Origin: Mesorhizobium sp. B2-1-8
Lineage (GTDB): Bacteria; Pseudomonadota; Alphaproteobacteria; Rhizobiales; Rhizobiaceae
Reading direction: 5' to 3'
Assembly (NCBI RefSeq): GCF_006442545.2
Contig: NZ_CP083952.1
Span: 3,155,501 to 3,219,500, forward strand
Length of the DNA: 64,000 bases
The translations under genes were made by a program, and so were the position numbers. Shown here piece after piece: positions 52,294-63,197 of the stretch. The number at the start of each line of letters is the position of its first letter. The stretch's first letter is position 1. The notes beneath the pieces are model-generated. The model did not search any database, was not told the origin of the DNA, and saw only the letters and a program-made list of their open reading frames with translations.

Positions 52294-53562
52294 ATGCGTG
52301 GAAAAGTCATTCTATTATTGCTTGCGGTCGCATGTGTCGGCGCGGCCTGGCTCTATCTGTCGCCAGACGCGCTGAACAAGGCACGGCAGATCATCGGCGC
52401 AAAGCAGGTCGCCGCGACAGACAAGCCGGCGGCCGACAAGCCGGCAGGCGGCAAACAGTCCGGTGGCGGCGGTGGCGCCCGTTCGGCCTCGATCGTTTCG
52501 GCGACGGCAACGACGGCCGACTTTCCGATCCGCCGCTATGCCATCGGCTTCGTCTCCTCTCCGGCCGTGGTCAACATCAACGCGCGCGTCTCCAGCCAGA
52601 TCGTGTCGATCGACGTCAAGGACGGGCAGATGGTGAAGGCAGGCGACCTCCTGTTCTCGCTCGACGACCGGGCGCTGAAGGCTCAACTCGCCAAGGACCA
52701 AGCAACACTTGCCAAGGACCAGGCGCTGCTCGCCAGTTCGAGTTCCGATCTTCAGCGCGCCAAGGACCTTGTCGCCAAACAGGCCGGTACGCAGCAGACT
52801 TACGATCAGGCCGTTGCCGCGCAGAAGGCGGCGGCGGCGACCGTCGATGCCGACAAGGCGACGATCGACGCGGACAATGTCCAGCTTGGCTTTGCCACCA
52901 TCACCGCGCCGATCGCCGGCAGGCTGGGTGCCGTGAATGTCGCCGTCGGCGACCTCGTGACTGTCAGCAATGGCAACAGCAGCACGGCGACGCCGCTGGT
53001 GACCATCACCCAGATGGACCCGCTGCAGGTCAACTTCAATCTGCCGGAAAGCGACCTTGCGCTGCTGCACAAGGCGCTTGCCAATCCACAGCAGAACGCC
53101 GTGACGTTGACCCAAAGCGGCGACCCGACGCCGATCGGCAAGGGCACGCTCGATTTCGTCGATTCCAGCGTCGACACCGCGTCGGGCACAATCGCCACAC
53201 GGGCAAGCATTCCCAATGCCGATCTTTCGCTATGGCCCGGCCAGTATGTGAACGTCGTGCTCGACGCCGGCGTCATGCCGCGGATGACCTCGGTTCCGAC
53301 CGTCGCGGTCCAGCCCAGCCAGAAGGGGTCGTTCGTCTATGTGGTCAAGCCCGACAACACCGTCGAGATGCGGCCGGTGCAGGTGGCGCTGACCGAAGGC
53401 CAGAACAGCGCCATCAGCCAAGGGCTGAAAAGCGGTGAGAAGGTCGTCACCGAAGGCCAGACAAGGCTGAAGGACGGTGCGGCGGTGCATGAAGGCAAGG
53501 CCACGGCGAATGCCGCGCCCAAGGTGGCCGAGGCGACCAACGCCGGCGAGGCGGCCCAATGA
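52294..53562 (+). CDS. RND efflux periplasmic adaptor
   Basis: A 422-residue membrane-fusion protein. The ATG at 52294 is chosen (GGAGAGG upstream; a TTG at 52288 is closer to it). An N-terminal anchor (KVILLLLAVACVGAAWLYL) is followed by the lipoyl half-motif NINARVSSQIVSIDVKDGQMVKAGDLLFSLDD, a coiled-coil hairpin (about 115-190), and the beta-barrel and membrane-proximal domains. It links the RND pump to an outer-membrane channel, which is not encoded here. Overlaps the pump gene by ATGA. Confidence 0.92.
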   Translation: MRGKVILLLLAVACVGAAWLYLSPDALNKARQIIGAKQVAATDKPAADKPAGGKQSGGGGGARSASIVSATATTADFPIRRYAIGFVSSPAVVNINARVSSQIVSIDVKDGQMVKAGDLLFSLDDRALKAQLAKDQATLAKDQALLASSSSDLQRAKDLVAKQAGTQQTYDQAVAAQKAAAATVDADKATIDADNVQLGFATITAPIAGRLGAVNVAVGDLVTVSNGNSSTATPLVTITQMDPLQVNFNLPESDLALLHKALANPQQNAVTLTQSGDPTPIGKGTLDFVDSSVDTASGTIATRASIPNADLSLWPGQYVNVVLDAGVMPRMTSVPTVAVQPSQKGSFVYVVKPDNTVEMRPVQVALTEGQNSAISQGLKSGEKVVTEGQTRLKDGAAVHEGKATANAAPKVAEATNAGEAAQ

Positions 53563-56500
53563 TTTCCGAATTCTGCATTCGCAGGCCCGTCGCAACGCTG
53601 CTGATGTCGTTCGCCCTCATTCTGGGCGGTATTTTCGCTTACAAGTTCCTGCCGGTGGCGGCACTGCCGAGCGCGGAGTTCCCGGTGGTCAACGTGTCGG
53701 CACAGCTGCCTGGTGCATCGCCGGAAACCATGGCCACATCCGTGGCGACGCCGCTGATCAAGCAGTTCGCGACCATCGCCGGCATCGATTCCATTTCGAC
53801 CACCAACTCGCTCGGTCAGACTTCGATCGCCATCCAGTTCGTGCTCAACCGCGACATCGACGCGGCCGCGGCCGACGTCCAGGCGGCAATCGCGCGCACG
53901 CAGCGGCAACTGCCGCCGGAGATGACGGCCCCGCCCAGCTACCGCAAGGTCAATCCGGCCGACGCGCCGATCCTTTTGATGTCGCTGGTCAGCGATACGG
54001 TCCCGCTGACGGATCTCGATGCTTTCGCGGAAAATGTCATCTCGCCTTCGCTTTCGACGATCGATGGTGTGGCGCAGGTTTCGATCTATGGCCAGCAGAA
54101 ATATGCGGTGCGTGTCCAGATTGATCCGACCGCGCTGGCGGCGCGCGGCATCTCGATCGACCAGTTGCAGACGGCGATCGCATCCGCCAACAGCAACACG
54201 CCGCTCGGCGTGCTGCAGAACAACAAGCAGCAGCTCACCATCACCGCCAACACCCAGCTCACCAACGCTGCCGGCTTCTCCAACCTCATCATCGCCACCA
54301 AGAACGGCCATCCCGTGCGGTTGGGGGAGGTGACACGTGTCATCGATTCGGTTCAGACCACCACGACGGCGAGCTGGTATGATGGCACCCGCGCCATCAT
54401 CCTCGCAGTCCAGCGCCAGCCCGACGCCAACACGGTCGACGTGGTCGACAAGGTCAAGGCGATGCTGCCCTCGTTCCAGGATCAGATGCCGGCAGCTGCC
54501 TCGATCAAGCTTCTCAACGACCGCTCGACATCGATCCGCCAGGCCGTCAACGACGTGCAGTTCACGCTGCTTCTGACCATCGCGCTGGTGGTGATGGTGA
54601 TCTTCGTGTTCCTGCGCCGTGTCACCGCGACGATCATTCCTGCGGTGGCGGTGCCGATTTCGCTGATCGCAACGCTCGGCGCGATGTTCCTGTTCGGCTT
54701 TTCCATCGACAATATCTCATTGATGGGCCTGACACTGGCGGTGGGGCTCGTCGTCGACGACGCCATCGTGATGCTCGAGAACATCTTCCGTCACATGGAA
54801 GAGGATGGGCTGTCAGCGTTCGACGCGGCGCTGAAAGGCGCGCGCGAGATCGGTTTCACCATCATCTCGATCTCGATCTCGCTGGTGGCTGTGTTCATTC
54901 CCGTGCTTCTGATGGGCGGTGTGATCGGGCGCATCTTCAACGAATTCGCCGTCGTGGTGACCGTCGCGATCCTGGCGTCGATGTTCGTGTCGCTGACGCT
55001 GACGCCCATGCTTTGTTCGCGGCTGCTGTCTGTCAGCAAGGCCGACCGTGAGGCACATGGCGGTGGCCACAGGCATGATCTTTTCACACGCAGCTATGAC
55101 TGGATTTTGACCTTCTGCCTGCGGCACACCTTCCTAGTGTTTCTGGTCTTCATCGGAACGGCTGCACTGTCGGTATGGCTGATCCAGATTTCTCCAAAAG
55201 GCTTTTTCCCACAAGAGGATATCGGCCAAGTGTCGGTGACGACGATTGCCCGGCAGGACATTTCCTTCGACGCCATGGTCAAACTGCAGAGCCAGGTTGC
55301 CGATGTCTTCTCGCATTCCCCATACGTAACACATGTGGCCTGGTCAGTCGGCGGTGGGGGCAGCGCCCTCAATCAGGGCCGTCTCTATGTGCAGCTCAAG
55401 GATAAGAGCCAGCGCCCCGACATCGAGAAGGTGCAGGCCGATCTGAGGCGGCAGCTTTCCAGTGTGGCCGGTATCGAAACTTACATGCAGCCGGTGCAGA
55501 ACCTCAGGCTCGGTTCGCGTTCCTCCGCCAGCGCTTATCAGCTTGTCGTGCAAGGCCTCGATACGGCGCAGGCCGATATCTGGGCGCAGAAGATGGACGA
55601 CGCCATGGCGGCGGACCACGCGACCTTCACCGACGTCACCAGCGATCTGCAGAACAATGCGCTGCAGGCAACGCTGGTGGTCGACCGTGACAAGGCCGCC
55701 CAACTCGGCATCGACACCGATACGCTGCGTTCAAGTCTCTATGGCGGTTTCGGCACCGCACAGGTCTCGACGATCTTCGGTTCGGCCGACAGCTACGAGG
55801 TCGTCATGGAGCTCGATCCGCAAATCGAATGGTCGCCGGAGCGGATGCTGGCCATTCAGGTCAGGACGGCGAGCGGCAGGTTGGTGCCGCTTGGCGCCTT
55901 CGCCCGGGTCGATCGCACGGCTGGAGCTTTGACCGTCAACCAACTCGGTCAGCTCCCGGCGGTGACGATCTCCTACAATCTGCCGCAAGGCGTGGCGCTC
56001 GGCGACAGCGTGACGCGCATCAACGCGATCAAAGAGCAGATCGGCATGCCGAAGGCGATCTCGACCACTTTTGCCGGCACGGCCAAGACCTTCCAGGATT
56101 CACTTGCCAACCAGGGCCTGCTGATCGGCGGCGCGATCCTGACCATCTATATCGTGCTCGGCATCCTCTATGAGAGCTTCATCCACCCGCTCACCATTCT
56201 CACGGGCCTGCCATCGGCGGTGTTGGGAGCGCTCGTTGCGCTGCGCTTCGCCGGCATGGACCTGTCGGTCATCGCGGTGATCGGCATCCTGATGCTGATC
56301 GGCATCGTCAAGAAGAACGGCATCATGATGGTCGACGTCGCGCTCGAACTGCGACGAGAAGGCATGTCGGCCACGGACTCCATCCACAAGGCCTGCCTGA
56401 TGCGGTTCAGGCCGATCATGATGACGACGCTGGCGGCACTGATGGGCACGTTTCCGATCGCGCTCGGTACCGGCGCCAGCGCGGAACTTCGCCAGCCGCT

Positions 56501-56720
56501 GGGCGTAGCCGTCGTCGGCGGCCTGCTCGCCTCGCAGGCGCTGACGCTGTTCGTGACGCCGGTGATCTACGTCTATATGGAGAACTTCTCCGGCTGGCTC
56601 GTCGGTCTCTTGCCAAAGCGCAAGGGTGAGATGCATCTGGTCGAAGAAGGCGATCAGCCTTCGCTGTTCGGCACCAATGACGACATCCCGGCTGAGCCGC
56701 AGAAGACGGCCGCCGAGTAG
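53559..56720 (+). CDS. RND efflux pump, inner-membrane permease
   Basis: A 1053-residue AcrB/MdtB-type proton antiporter with 12 membrane segments. It begins ISEFCIRRPVATLLMSFALI; the proton-relay Asp pair is in TM4, GLTLAVGLVVDDAIVMLENIFRHME (about 398-422). Two large periplasmic loops are present. It probably exports drugs or plant antimicrobials. Confidence 0.94.
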   Translation: MISEFCIRRPVATLLMSFALILGGIFAYKFLPVAALPSAEFPVVNVSAQLPGASPETMATSVATPLIKQFATIAGIDSISTTNSLGQTSIAIQFVLNRDIDAAAADVQAAIARTQRQLPPEMTAPPSYRKVNPADAPILLMSLVSDTVPLTDLDAFAENVISPSLSTIDGVAQVSIYGQQKYAVRVQIDPTALAARGISIDQLQTAIASANSNTPLGVLQNNKQQLTITANTQLTNAAGFSNLIIATKNGHPVRLGEVTRVIDSVQTTTTASWYDGTRAIILAVQRQPDANTVDVVDKVKAMLPSFQDQMPAAASIKLLNDRSTSIRQAVNDVQFTLLLTIALVVMVIFVFLRRVTATIIPAVAVPISLIATLGAMFLFGFSIDNISLMGLTLAVGLVVDDAIVMLENIFRHMEEDGLSAFDAALKGAREIGFTIISISISLVAVFIPVLLMGGVIGRIFNEFAVVVTVAILASMFVSLTLTPMLCSRLLSVSKADREAHGGGHRHDLFTRSYDWILTFCLRHTFLVFLVFIGTAALSVWLIQISPKGFFPQEDIGQVSVTTIARQDISFDAMVKLQSQVADVFSHSPYVTHVAWSVGGGGSALNQGRLYVQLKDKSQRPDIEKVQADLRRQLSSVAGIETYMQPVQNLRLGSRSSASAYQLVVQGLDTAQADIWAQKMDDAMAADHATFTDVTSDLQNNALQATLVVDRDKAAQLGIDTDTLRSSLYGGFGTAQVSTIFGSADSYEVVMELDPQIEWSPERMLAIQVRTASGRLVPLGAFARVDRTAGALTVNQLGQLPAVTISYNLPQGVALGDSVTRINAIKEQIGMPKAISTTFAGTAKTFQDSLANQGLLIGGAILTIYIVLGILYESFIHPLTILTGLPSAVLGALVALRFAGMDLSVIAVIGILMLIGIVKKNGIMMVDVALELRREGMSATDSIHKACLMRFRPIMMTTLAALMGTFPIALGTGASAELRQPLGVAVVGGLLASQALTLFVTPVIYVYMENFSGWLVGLLPKRKGEMHLVEEGDQPSLFGTNDDIPAEPQKTAAE

Positions 56721-56800
56721 CAGGGCAGGCAAGACGCCGGCCCCCGTTGGCCCAAGCCATGGAGCTTGCGGCCGGCGGGTCGGAACCGTAATTTGCCGTC

Positions 56801-57406
56801 ATGTCCCACGATCATGACCATGACAACGAACTCGATCCGTTTGCCGCCCGGGTGCGGGCGCTCGAAACCATCCTGACCCGCAAGGGGCTGATCGATCCGG
56901 CCGCGATCGACGTCATCGTCGATACCTACGAGACGAAAATCGGCCCGCGCAACGGCGCCAGGGTGGTGGCCAAGGCGTGGAGCGATCCCGCCTTTGCCGA
57001 GTGGCTGAAGCGCGATGCGACGGCGGCGATCGAATCGCTGGGCTATAGCGGGCGCCAAGGCGAGCACATGCAGGCGGTTTTCAACACCGGGGATACCCAC
57101 AACCTCGTCGTCTGCACGCTGTGCTCCTGCTATCCCTGGTCGGTGCTTGGCTTGCCGCCGGTGTGGTACAAGGCGCCGCCCTACCGGTCGCGGGCGGTGA
57201 TCGATCCGCGCGGCGTGCTCGAGGAATTCGGGCTGGTGCTGCCGGCCGGGACGAAGATACGCGTCTGCGATTCGACGGCGGAACTGCGCTATCTCGTCGT
57301 GCCGATGCGGCCCGAGCGCACCGAAGGCTGGAGCGAGGAGCGGCTGGCCGAACTGGTCAGCCGCGATGCGATGATCGGCACCGCTCTGGCGAGGCAACCG
57401 GCATGA
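56801..57406 (+). CDS. nthA: Nitrile hydratase alpha subunit, cobalt type
   Basis: A 201-residue metal-binding subunit. The metal claw is VCTLCSCY with Cys105, Cys108 and Cys110; Thr in this position marks the cobalt class (iron enzymes have Ser). Two of these cysteines are oxidised in the mature enzyme. It hydrates nitriles, including possibly indole-3-acetonitrile, to amides. Overlaps nthB by ATGA. The His-rich start ([10 protein letters not shown]) is notable. Confidence 0.94.
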   Translation: MSHDHDHDNELDPFAARVRALETILTRKGLIDPAAIDVIVDTYETKIGPRNGARVVAKAWSDPAFAEWLKRDATAAIESLGYSGRQGEHMQAVFNTGDTHNLVVCTLCSCYPWSVLGLPPVWYKAPPYRSRAVIDPRGVLEEFGLVLPAGTKIRVCDSTAELRYLVVPMRPERTEGWSEERLAELVSRDAMIGTALARQPA

Positions 57407-58062
57407 ACGGGCCGCAGGATCTCGGCGGACAGATGGGATTCGGCCCGATCTCGCCCGAAAAGGATGAACCCTATTTCCATGCGGAATGGGAGAGGCGGGC
57501 GCTCGGCGTGACGCTCTGCGCCGGCGGCATGGGGGCCTGGAACATCGACGAGAGCCGGCACGCGCGGGAATCGCTGCATCCGGCCGACTATTATGGCTCG
57601 AGCTACTATCAAATCTGGATCAAGGCGCTGGAGACCCTGCTCAAGCGGCACGGCTTCGTCAGCGAGCGCGACCTCAGGGCAGGCGAGGCGATCGATCCGG
57701 CGGCGACCCCGAAACGGGTGCTGAAGGCCGAGAATGTGCCGGCCGTTCTGGCCAAGGGCGGTCCTTGTGACCGGCCGGTCGAGACAGCGCCGCGCTTCAA
57801 GGCCGGTGATTCGGTGCGAACCAAAAACATCAACCCGACCGGTCATACCAGGCTGCCGCGTTATGCGCGGGACAAGCAGGGCACGATCGAGGCGGTGCGC
57901 GACGGCTTCGTCTTTCCCGACAGCAACGCGCATGGGCAGGGCGAGAATCCGCAGTGGGTCTATACCGTGGTTTTCGATGGCACGGAAATCTGGGGCGAGA
58001 GCGCCGACCCGACACTGACCGTCTCAATCGACGCCTGGGAGAGTTATCTTGAGCCGGTCTGA
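57403..58062 (+). CDS. nthB: Nitrile hydratase beta subunit
   Basis: A 219-residue subunit. It starts [35 protein letters not shown], the usual beta-subunit opening, and ends with the SH3-like barrel domain ([42 protein letters not shown]). It pairs with NthA to complete the active site. The 3' end overlaps the accessory gene by 14 bases. Confidence 0.93.
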   Translation: MNGPQDLGGQMGFGPISPEKDEPYFHAEWERRALGVTLCAGGMGAWNIDESRHARESLHPADYYGSSYYQIWIKALETLLKRHGFVSERDLRAGEAIDPAATPKRVLKAENVPAVLAKGGPCDRPVETAPRFKAGDSVRTKNINPTGHTRLPRYARDKQGTIEAVRDGFVFPDSNAHGQGENPQWVYTVVFDGTEIWGESADPTLTVSIDAWESYLEPV

Positions 58063-58417
58063 GGCGAAGAAGGGGCCCGCCGCCAGTTTGCCCGCTGGCC
58101 TCGACGCACCGGTTTTCGCCGAGCCATGGCAGGCCGAAGCGTTCGCCATGACGGTGGCGCTGCACGACAAGGGCCTGTTTTCGTGGGGCGAGTGGGCGGA
58201 TGCCCTGTCGGCCGAGGTGAAGAAGCCAGGTGCCGCGGCGGACGGCCATGATTATTACGAGCATTGGCTGGCGGCGCTGGAAGGGCTGCTTGCCTCCAAG
58301 GCGCTGGCCGCCAAGCCCGATGTCGATTCGATGGCGCAGGCCTGGGAGCGCGCCGCGCATGCCACGCCACATGGCAAGCCGATCCTGCTGGAGAACGATC
58401 CGCGCGCTGCCAGCTGA
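58049..58417 (+). CDS. Nitrile hydratase activator/accessory protein
   Basis: A 122-residue protein starting at TTG 58049 inside the end of nthB. It resembles the N-terminal part of the beta subunit (PVFAEPWQAEAFAMTVALHDKGLFSWGEWADALSAEV), which is typical of the P14K/NhlE-type activators that exchange subunits to insert cobalt. It completes the alpha-beta-activator order of cobalt nitrile hydratases. No amidase or cobalt transporter gene follows. Confidence 0.88.
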   Translation: MSRSEAKKGPAASLPAGLDAPVFAEPWQAEAFAMTVALHDKGLFSWGEWADALSAEVKKPGAAADGHDYYEHWLAALEGLLASKALAAKPDVDSMAQAWERAAHATPHGKPILLENDPRAAS

Positions 58418-58553
58418 AGTTGCGCGGCTGCTTTTTTCGTTCCCTTTACGTTCTTGCTTGCGGCTGATAGCCTGAACCGCAGTCGCCACCGGCTGTGTCG
58501 ATGCTGGTGGCGGCTATCTTGCCTTTGCCTTGCGAATCCGGTCACACGATCAG

Positions 58554-59681
58554 ATGGAATTTTCACCCCAACAAGATGAGGCGCTGCAGGCGGTCGCCCG
58601 CTGGCTGAAGACCGGCAAGCCGCAGTTGTTCCGGCTTTTCGGCTATGCCGGGACCGGAAAGACGACGCTGGCGCGCTATTTTGCCGAGCATGTCGACGGC
58701 CAGGTGCAGTTCGCCGCCTTCACCGGCAAGGCGGCGCAAGTGCTGCGCTCCAAGGGCGCGGTCAACGCCCGCACCATCCATTCGCTCATTTACCGGCCCA
58801 AGGGCGAGGAATCGGTAGCCGACGAGGTGACCGGCAAGACCTCGATGTCGCCGACCTTTTCGCTCAACCGGCAGAGCCCGATCTCGCGCGCGAAACTGGT
58901 CGTCATCGACGAATGCTCGATGGTCGACGAGCAGCTTGGCCGCGACCTGATGAGTTTCGGAACGCCGATCCTGGTGCTGGGCGATCCCGGCCAGTTGCCG
59001 CCGATCTCGGGCGGCGGCTTCTTCACCGATCACGAGCCCGACTTCTTGCTGACCGAAATCCACCGGCAGGCGCGCGACAATCCGATCCTGCGGCTGGCGC
59101 TCGACGTGCGCGAGGGCCGCGAATTCATGCGCGGCGACTATGGCACCGCGCAGGTGATCGGCAAGGAAGACGTCAACCAGGAACTGGTGCTGAGGGCCGA
59201 CCAGGTGCTGGTCGGCACCAACCGCACGCGGCGGCGCTACAACCAGCGCCTGCGCGAACTGAAAGGCTTCAATGCCGATTACCCACAAGCGGGCGACAAG
59301 CTGGTGTGCCTGCGCAACGATCCGGCCAAAGGCCTGCTCAACGGCTCGCTGTGGAAGGTGATGACGGCGTCGCGCGAGACGGTGAAGCCCGGCATCAACC
59401 TTCTGGTTTCGCCCGAAGAGGACGATCCGGATCGCGGCGTCGCCAAGATCAAGCTGCTCAAGGCGGCGTTCGAGGATCCGGACGCCGAAATCCCCTGGCA
59501 GCAGAAAAAGCGCTTCGACGATTTCGACTATGGCTATGCGCTGACGGTGCACAAGGCACAGGGCTCGCAGTGGAACGAGATCGTGCTGTTCGACGAAAGC
59601 TGGGCCTTCAAGGAAACGCGCCAGCGCTGGCTTTACACGGCCATCACCCGGGCCGCAGAACGACTGACCATCGTCAGATAG
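58554..59681 (+). CDS. RecD/PIF1-like ATP-dependent DNA helicase
   Basis: A 375-residue SF1 helicase. The ATG at 58554 gives Walker A GYAGTGKTT at 30-38, motif Ia FTGKAAQVLRSKGA, Walker B in LVVIDECSMVDEQL (about 115), motif III GDPGQLPPISGGGFF, and the C-terminal UvrD_C_2 motif YALTVHKAQGSQWNEIVLFDES. It lacks the RecD N-terminal interaction domain. It probably acts in DNA repair or replication restart; no nuclease partner is adjacent. Confidence 0.88.
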   Translation: MEFSPQQDEALQAVARWLKTGKPQLFRLFGYAGTGKTTLARYFAEHVDGQVQFAAFTGKAAQVLRSKGAVNARTIHSLIYRPKGEESVADEVTGKTSMSPTFSLNRQSPISRAKLVVIDECSMVDEQLGRDLMSFGTPILVLGDPGQLPPISGGGFFTDHEPDFLLTEIHRQARDNPILRLALDVREGREFMRGDYGTAQVIGKEDVNQELVLRADQVLVGTNRTRRRYNQRLRELKGFNADYPQAGDKLVCLRNDPAKGLLNGSLWKVMTASRETVKPGINLLVSPEEDDPDRGVAKIKLLKAAFEDPDAEIPWQQKKRFDDFDYGYALTVHKAQGSQWNEIVLFDESWAFKETRQRWLYTAITRAAERLTIVR

Positions 59682-59705
59682 AAGCGGGGAGACGGAAACC
59701 GCGTT

Positions 59706-60134
59706 TCATTGTTTTTCTGGAGCGGGTGTGGCCTCCTCACTCGTCGGCTGCGCGCCGAGCCATTCCCAGGCAGCAGCTTCGTCCTCGAGCTTGAAATACC
59801 TGAATTCGACGGGCGACGAATCGGGCAAGGCGCGTCGCGCGTTCGACGTCCAGTCAGGGGCGCCGATCGCCGCGCAACGGCCAATATGTTCCAATGCCTG
59901 GACGGCACCCTTCTTGATGGTCTCATCGGAGATATCCGCCCAGTCGACGCCCTCGTGATCGATTATGCGCACGGCCACGTCGATTCTCTGATGGAGCAAA
60001 TAGGCCGCCTCCAGCAGGCCGAACAGGTTCTCGGCATCCGCAGCCGAGACATGGCCGACCACATCGATGGCAAAGAGGTCGTCGCGGCTGGTGTCGATGC
60101 GGCGAATCGCCGGCACGGATTGGAGGAAATTCAA
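59706..60134 (-). CDS. STAS/SpoIIAA-like protein
   Basis: A 142-residue protein. [39 protein letters not shown] resembles the strand-helix pattern of SpoIIAA-like STAS/SEC14 proteins; [16 protein letters not shown] near the end is also typical. The C-terminus is short and acidic. It is convergent with the helicase gene (24 bp between stops). Function unknown; regulatory or lipid binding is possible. Confidence 0.72.
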   Translation of the reverse strand: MNFLQSVPAIRRIDTSRDDLFAIDVVGHVSAADAENLFGLLEAAYLLHQRIDVAVRIIDHEGVDWADISDETIKKGAVQALEHIGRCAAIGAPDWTSNARRALPDSSPVEFRYFKLEDEAAAWEWLGAQPTSEEATPAPEKQ

Positions 60135-60295
60135 GGTGGAACCTCCCTTTCGCGGAATATGTTGGTCTTCTGGAACACCGGAAAGGCCCTATCTGTTCCC
60201 GTCAAAGACGCTATAGATGCGCCGTTTCAAAATGCGTCGCGCCGAAACGAATGAGCGTGGCGCGCCTCGATCGCCTGTTTCACGGACGCCAAATC

Positions 60296-61036
60296 ATGCC
60301 CGCCAAGCTTTCTGTCAACCTCAACGCCATCGCCATGCTGCGTAACCGGCGCGACCTGCCATGGCCAAGCGTGATCGGTGTCGGCCGCCTTGCCCTTGCC
60401 GCCGGAGCGCATGGGCTGACGGTGCATCCGCGCCCCGACGAACGTCACACCCGGCATTCCGACCTGCCCGAGATCAGGGCGCTGATCGACGATGAGTTCC
60501 CGCAGGCGGAATTCAATATCGAGGGCTACCCAAGCGAGGATTTCCTGGCGCTCGTGGAAAAGCACCAGCCCGAACAGGTGACGCTGGTGCCTGACGATCC
60601 CGCGCAGGCAACCTCCGACCATGGCTGGAACTTCGTTGCCGATGCGGCGTTCCTGACGCCGATCGTCAAGCGTCTGAAGAAGGGCGGTTTCAGGGTCTCG
60701 CTGTTTTCCGACGCGGATCCCGCCGGCATAGGGGCCGCGCGCGACACGGGCGCCGATCGTATCGAACTCTATACCGGCCCCTATGGCAGCTACCATTCCG
60801 ATTTCGCTAAAGCGGCCAAGGAATTGGAAAGGTTGGGGAGAACCGCTGACGCGGCATTTGCCGCCGGCCTCCAGGTCAATGCCGGGCACGATCTGACGGT
60901 GGCCAATCTGCCTGATCTGGCAAGGCGCATTCCGGCATTGGCCGAAGTGTCGATCGGACATGGGTTGACAGCCGACGCGTTGGAGTATGGCATGGCCGGC
61001 ACAGTGGGTCGGTTTCTCAGCGCTTGCGGCTGGTAG
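60296..61036 (+). CDS. pdxJ: Pyridoxine 5'-phosphate synthase
   Basis: A 246-residue TIM barrel condensing 3-amino-1-hydroxyacetone phosphate with deoxyxylulose phosphate in vitamin B6 synthesis. The ATG at 60296 gives [22 protein letters not shown]. Catalytic and phosphate-binding motifs are [12 protein letters not shown] (His, Arg) and [11 protein letters not shown] (Glu), then VTLVPDD and [12 protein letters not shown]. Commonly paired with acpS, but not here; the next gene is kup. Confidence 0.93.
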   Translation: MPAKLSVNLNAIAMLRNRRDLPWPSVIGVGRLALAAGAHGLTVHPRPDERHTRHSDLPEIRALIDDEFPQAEFNIEGYPSEDFLALVEKHQPEQVTLVPDDPAQATSDHGWNFVADAAFLTPIVKRLKKGGFRVSLFSDADPAGIGAARDTGADRIELYTGPYGSYHSDFAKAAKELERLGRTADAAFAAGLQVNAGHDLTVANLPDLARRIPALAEVSIGHGLTADALEYGMAGTVGRFLSACGW

Positions 61037-61131
61037 GGGTAATGCTTCGTATTGGTATGGCAGCCATCGCGTGCACTTGATATCGTATCGCAGCATGCAT
61101 AGAGCAACGCGCGCTTTTCGGAGAGTGGTCG

Positions 61132-63045
61132 ATGGCCCTTGCCAATAGCGGGAGCGAGGCTGAAACCGTCGAGCAGTCGAGCCATTCGGAGGTCGAGCAG
61201 CACAGTACCAAGGTCCTGATGCTGGGCGCGCTCGGTGTCGTCTATGGCGATATAGGCACAAGTCCGATTTACGCTTTTCGCGAGGCGCTTCACGCCTCAG
61301 CCGGCATCGATACGCGCGTTCACGTGCTTGGCGTGCTGTCGCTTATCGTCTGGGCGCTGACGATCATCGTAACCATCAAATACGTCGCCTTCGTGCTTCG
61401 CGCCGACAACAAGGGCGAAGGCGGCACGCTGTCGCTGATGTCGTTGGCACGCAGCGCCTATCCCAAGGGCGCCCGGCTGATCCTCGTGATCGGTCTTTGC
61501 GGCGCGGCGCTGTTTTTCGGCGATTCGATCATAACGCCGGCCATCTCGGTGCTGTCGGCGGTCGAAGGCCTGACGGTGGTGACCCCGAAGCTGGACGCCT
61601 ATGTGGTGCCGATCACGCTGGTCATCCTTGCCATCCTGTTTTCCGTGCAGCGCTTCGGCACGGGAAAGGTGGCGGCGGTGTTCGGGCCGGTGACGGCGCT
61701 GTGGTTCCTGGCCATCGGTGTCGCGGGCCTCTGGCACTTGATGGATGATCCATCGATCCTGCTGGCCATCAATCCCTATTACGCGGTCGCCTATCTGGCC
61801 AGCACACCCACCGCCGCCTTCGTCACTGTCGGCGCTGTGTTCCTGGCTGTAACCGGGGCCGAGGCGCTCTACGTGGATCTCGGCCATTTCGGACGCAAGC
61901 CGATCGTGCTGGCATGGTTTTCCGTGGTTTTCCCCTGCCTGCTGCTCAACTATTTCGGGCAGGGCGCCTTTGTGCTCGCCAATGACGGAAAACCGACCAA
62001 TCCATTCTTCCAGATGCTGCCCGACTGGGCGCTGATGCCGATGGTGGGACTTGCAACGGCCGCGACGGTCATTGCCAGCCAGGCGGTCATTTCGGGTGCT
62101 TTTTCGCTGACCCGGCAGGCGGTGCAGCTCAACCTTCTGCCACGTATCGAGGTCCAGCATACCTCGGAAATGCAGTCCGGGCAGATCTATATGCCGCGCG
62201 TCAATCTGCTCATCGCGTTGGGGGTGATGCTGCTGGTGGTCGGTTTCGGCAGTTCGAGTTCGCTGGCATCCGCCTACGGCATCTCGGTGACCGGCGAAAT
62301 GCTGATGACGACGATCCTGCTGTTCGTGGTGATGCGCAAGATGTGGAAATGGAGGCTGGCGCTCGCCCTGGCGCTGACCTTGCTGTTCGGCATCATCGAC
62401 AGCGGCTTCTTCCTGGCCAATGTCGTGAAGATCGTGGAAGGCGGCTGGGTCTCGATCACCGTTGCCTGCCTGATGGGGCTGATCATGTGGACGTGGATAC
62501 GCGGCAGCCGCTATCTCTTCGACAAGACCCGCCGCAACGAGATCCCGCTCGATTTCCTCGCCGGCAACCTTTTGAAGAAAAAGCCGCAGCTGGTCTCGGG
62601 CACCGCCGTATTCCTGACCAGCGATCCGCTCAGCGCGCCGACCGCGCTGATGCACAGCCTCAAGCACTACAAGGTGCTGCACGAGCAGAACGTCATCCTC
62701 TCGGTGGTGACGGCGCCCCAGCCCGTCGTGCCCGACAGCGAACGCGTCAAGATGGAGACGGTCAACGAGCTGTTCATGCGGGTGACGCTGACTTTCGGCT
62801 ACATGGAACAGCCCAACATCCCGCGCGCGTTGGCGATCTGTCGCAAGCAGGGCTGGAAGTTCGACATCATGACGACGTCCTTCTTCCTGTCGCGGCGCTC
62901 GCTCAAGGCTTCGCCCAATTCCGGCATGCCCGTGTGGCAGGACCGGCTGTTCATCGGCCTGGCGCGCTCGGCGGCCGATGCGACGGAGTATTTCCAGATA
63001 CCCACCGGCCGCGTCGTTGAAATCGGCACGCAGGTCGCCATTTAA
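61132..63045 (+). CDS. kup: Kup potassium uptake protein, first copy
   Basis: A 637-residue K+/H+ symporter with about 12 membrane segments. Family motifs are [26 protein letters not shown] (TM1) and [16 protein letters not shown], then [18 protein letters not shown]. The C-terminal cytoplasmic domain (about 460-637) is present. It imports K+, typically at low pH or osmotic stress. A 58-bp upstream block (61074-61131) is about 78% like that before the second copy. Confidence 0.94.
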   Translation: MALANSGSEAETVEQSSHSEVEQHSTKVLMLGALGVVYGDIGTSPIYAFREALHASAGIDTRVHVLGVLSLIVWALTIIVTIKYVAFVLRADNKGEGGTLSLMSLARSAYPKGARLILVIGLCGAALFFGDSIITPAISVLSAVEGLTVVTPKLDAYVVPITLVILAILFSVQRFGTGKVAAVFGPVTALWFLAIGVAGLWHLMDDPSILLAINPYYAVAYLASTPTAAFVTVGAVFLAVTGAEALYVDLGHFGRKPIVLAWFSVVFPCLLLNYFGQGAFVLANDGKPTNPFFQMLPDWALMPMVGLATAATVIASQAVISGAFSLTRQAVQLNLLPRIEVQHTSEMQSGQIYMPRVNLLIALGVMLLVVGFGSSSSLASAYGISVTGEMLMTTILLFVVMRKMWKWRLALALALTLLFGIIDSGFFLANVVKIVEGGWVSITVACLMGLIMWTWIRGSRYLFDKTRRNEIPLDFLAGNLLKKKPQLVSGTAVFLTSDPLSAPTALMHSLKHYKVLHEQNVILSVVTAPQPVVPDSERVKMETVNELFMRVTLTFGYMEQPNIPRALAICRKQGWKFDIMTTSFFLSRRSLKASPNSGMPVWQDRLFIGLARSAADATEYFQIPTGRVVEIGTQVAI

Positions 63046-63197
63046 CAGACACGCGCTTGCCGGGCCGCGGGTCTGCCCTCCGCGAGAAGTCGCCCCGCAA
63101 GAGCCGCGCGCTGCCGACATGAGTGCCATAACGCTACGGCACTTGATATTGCACTGCAGCAAGCGTAGAGCACCGCGCGTTTATCGGAGTGTCGTGC

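Noticed and set aside
61297..63162. 621-residue minus-strand frame over kup
   Set aside because: Shadow frame rich in His, Gln and Arg opposite clear transporter motifs.
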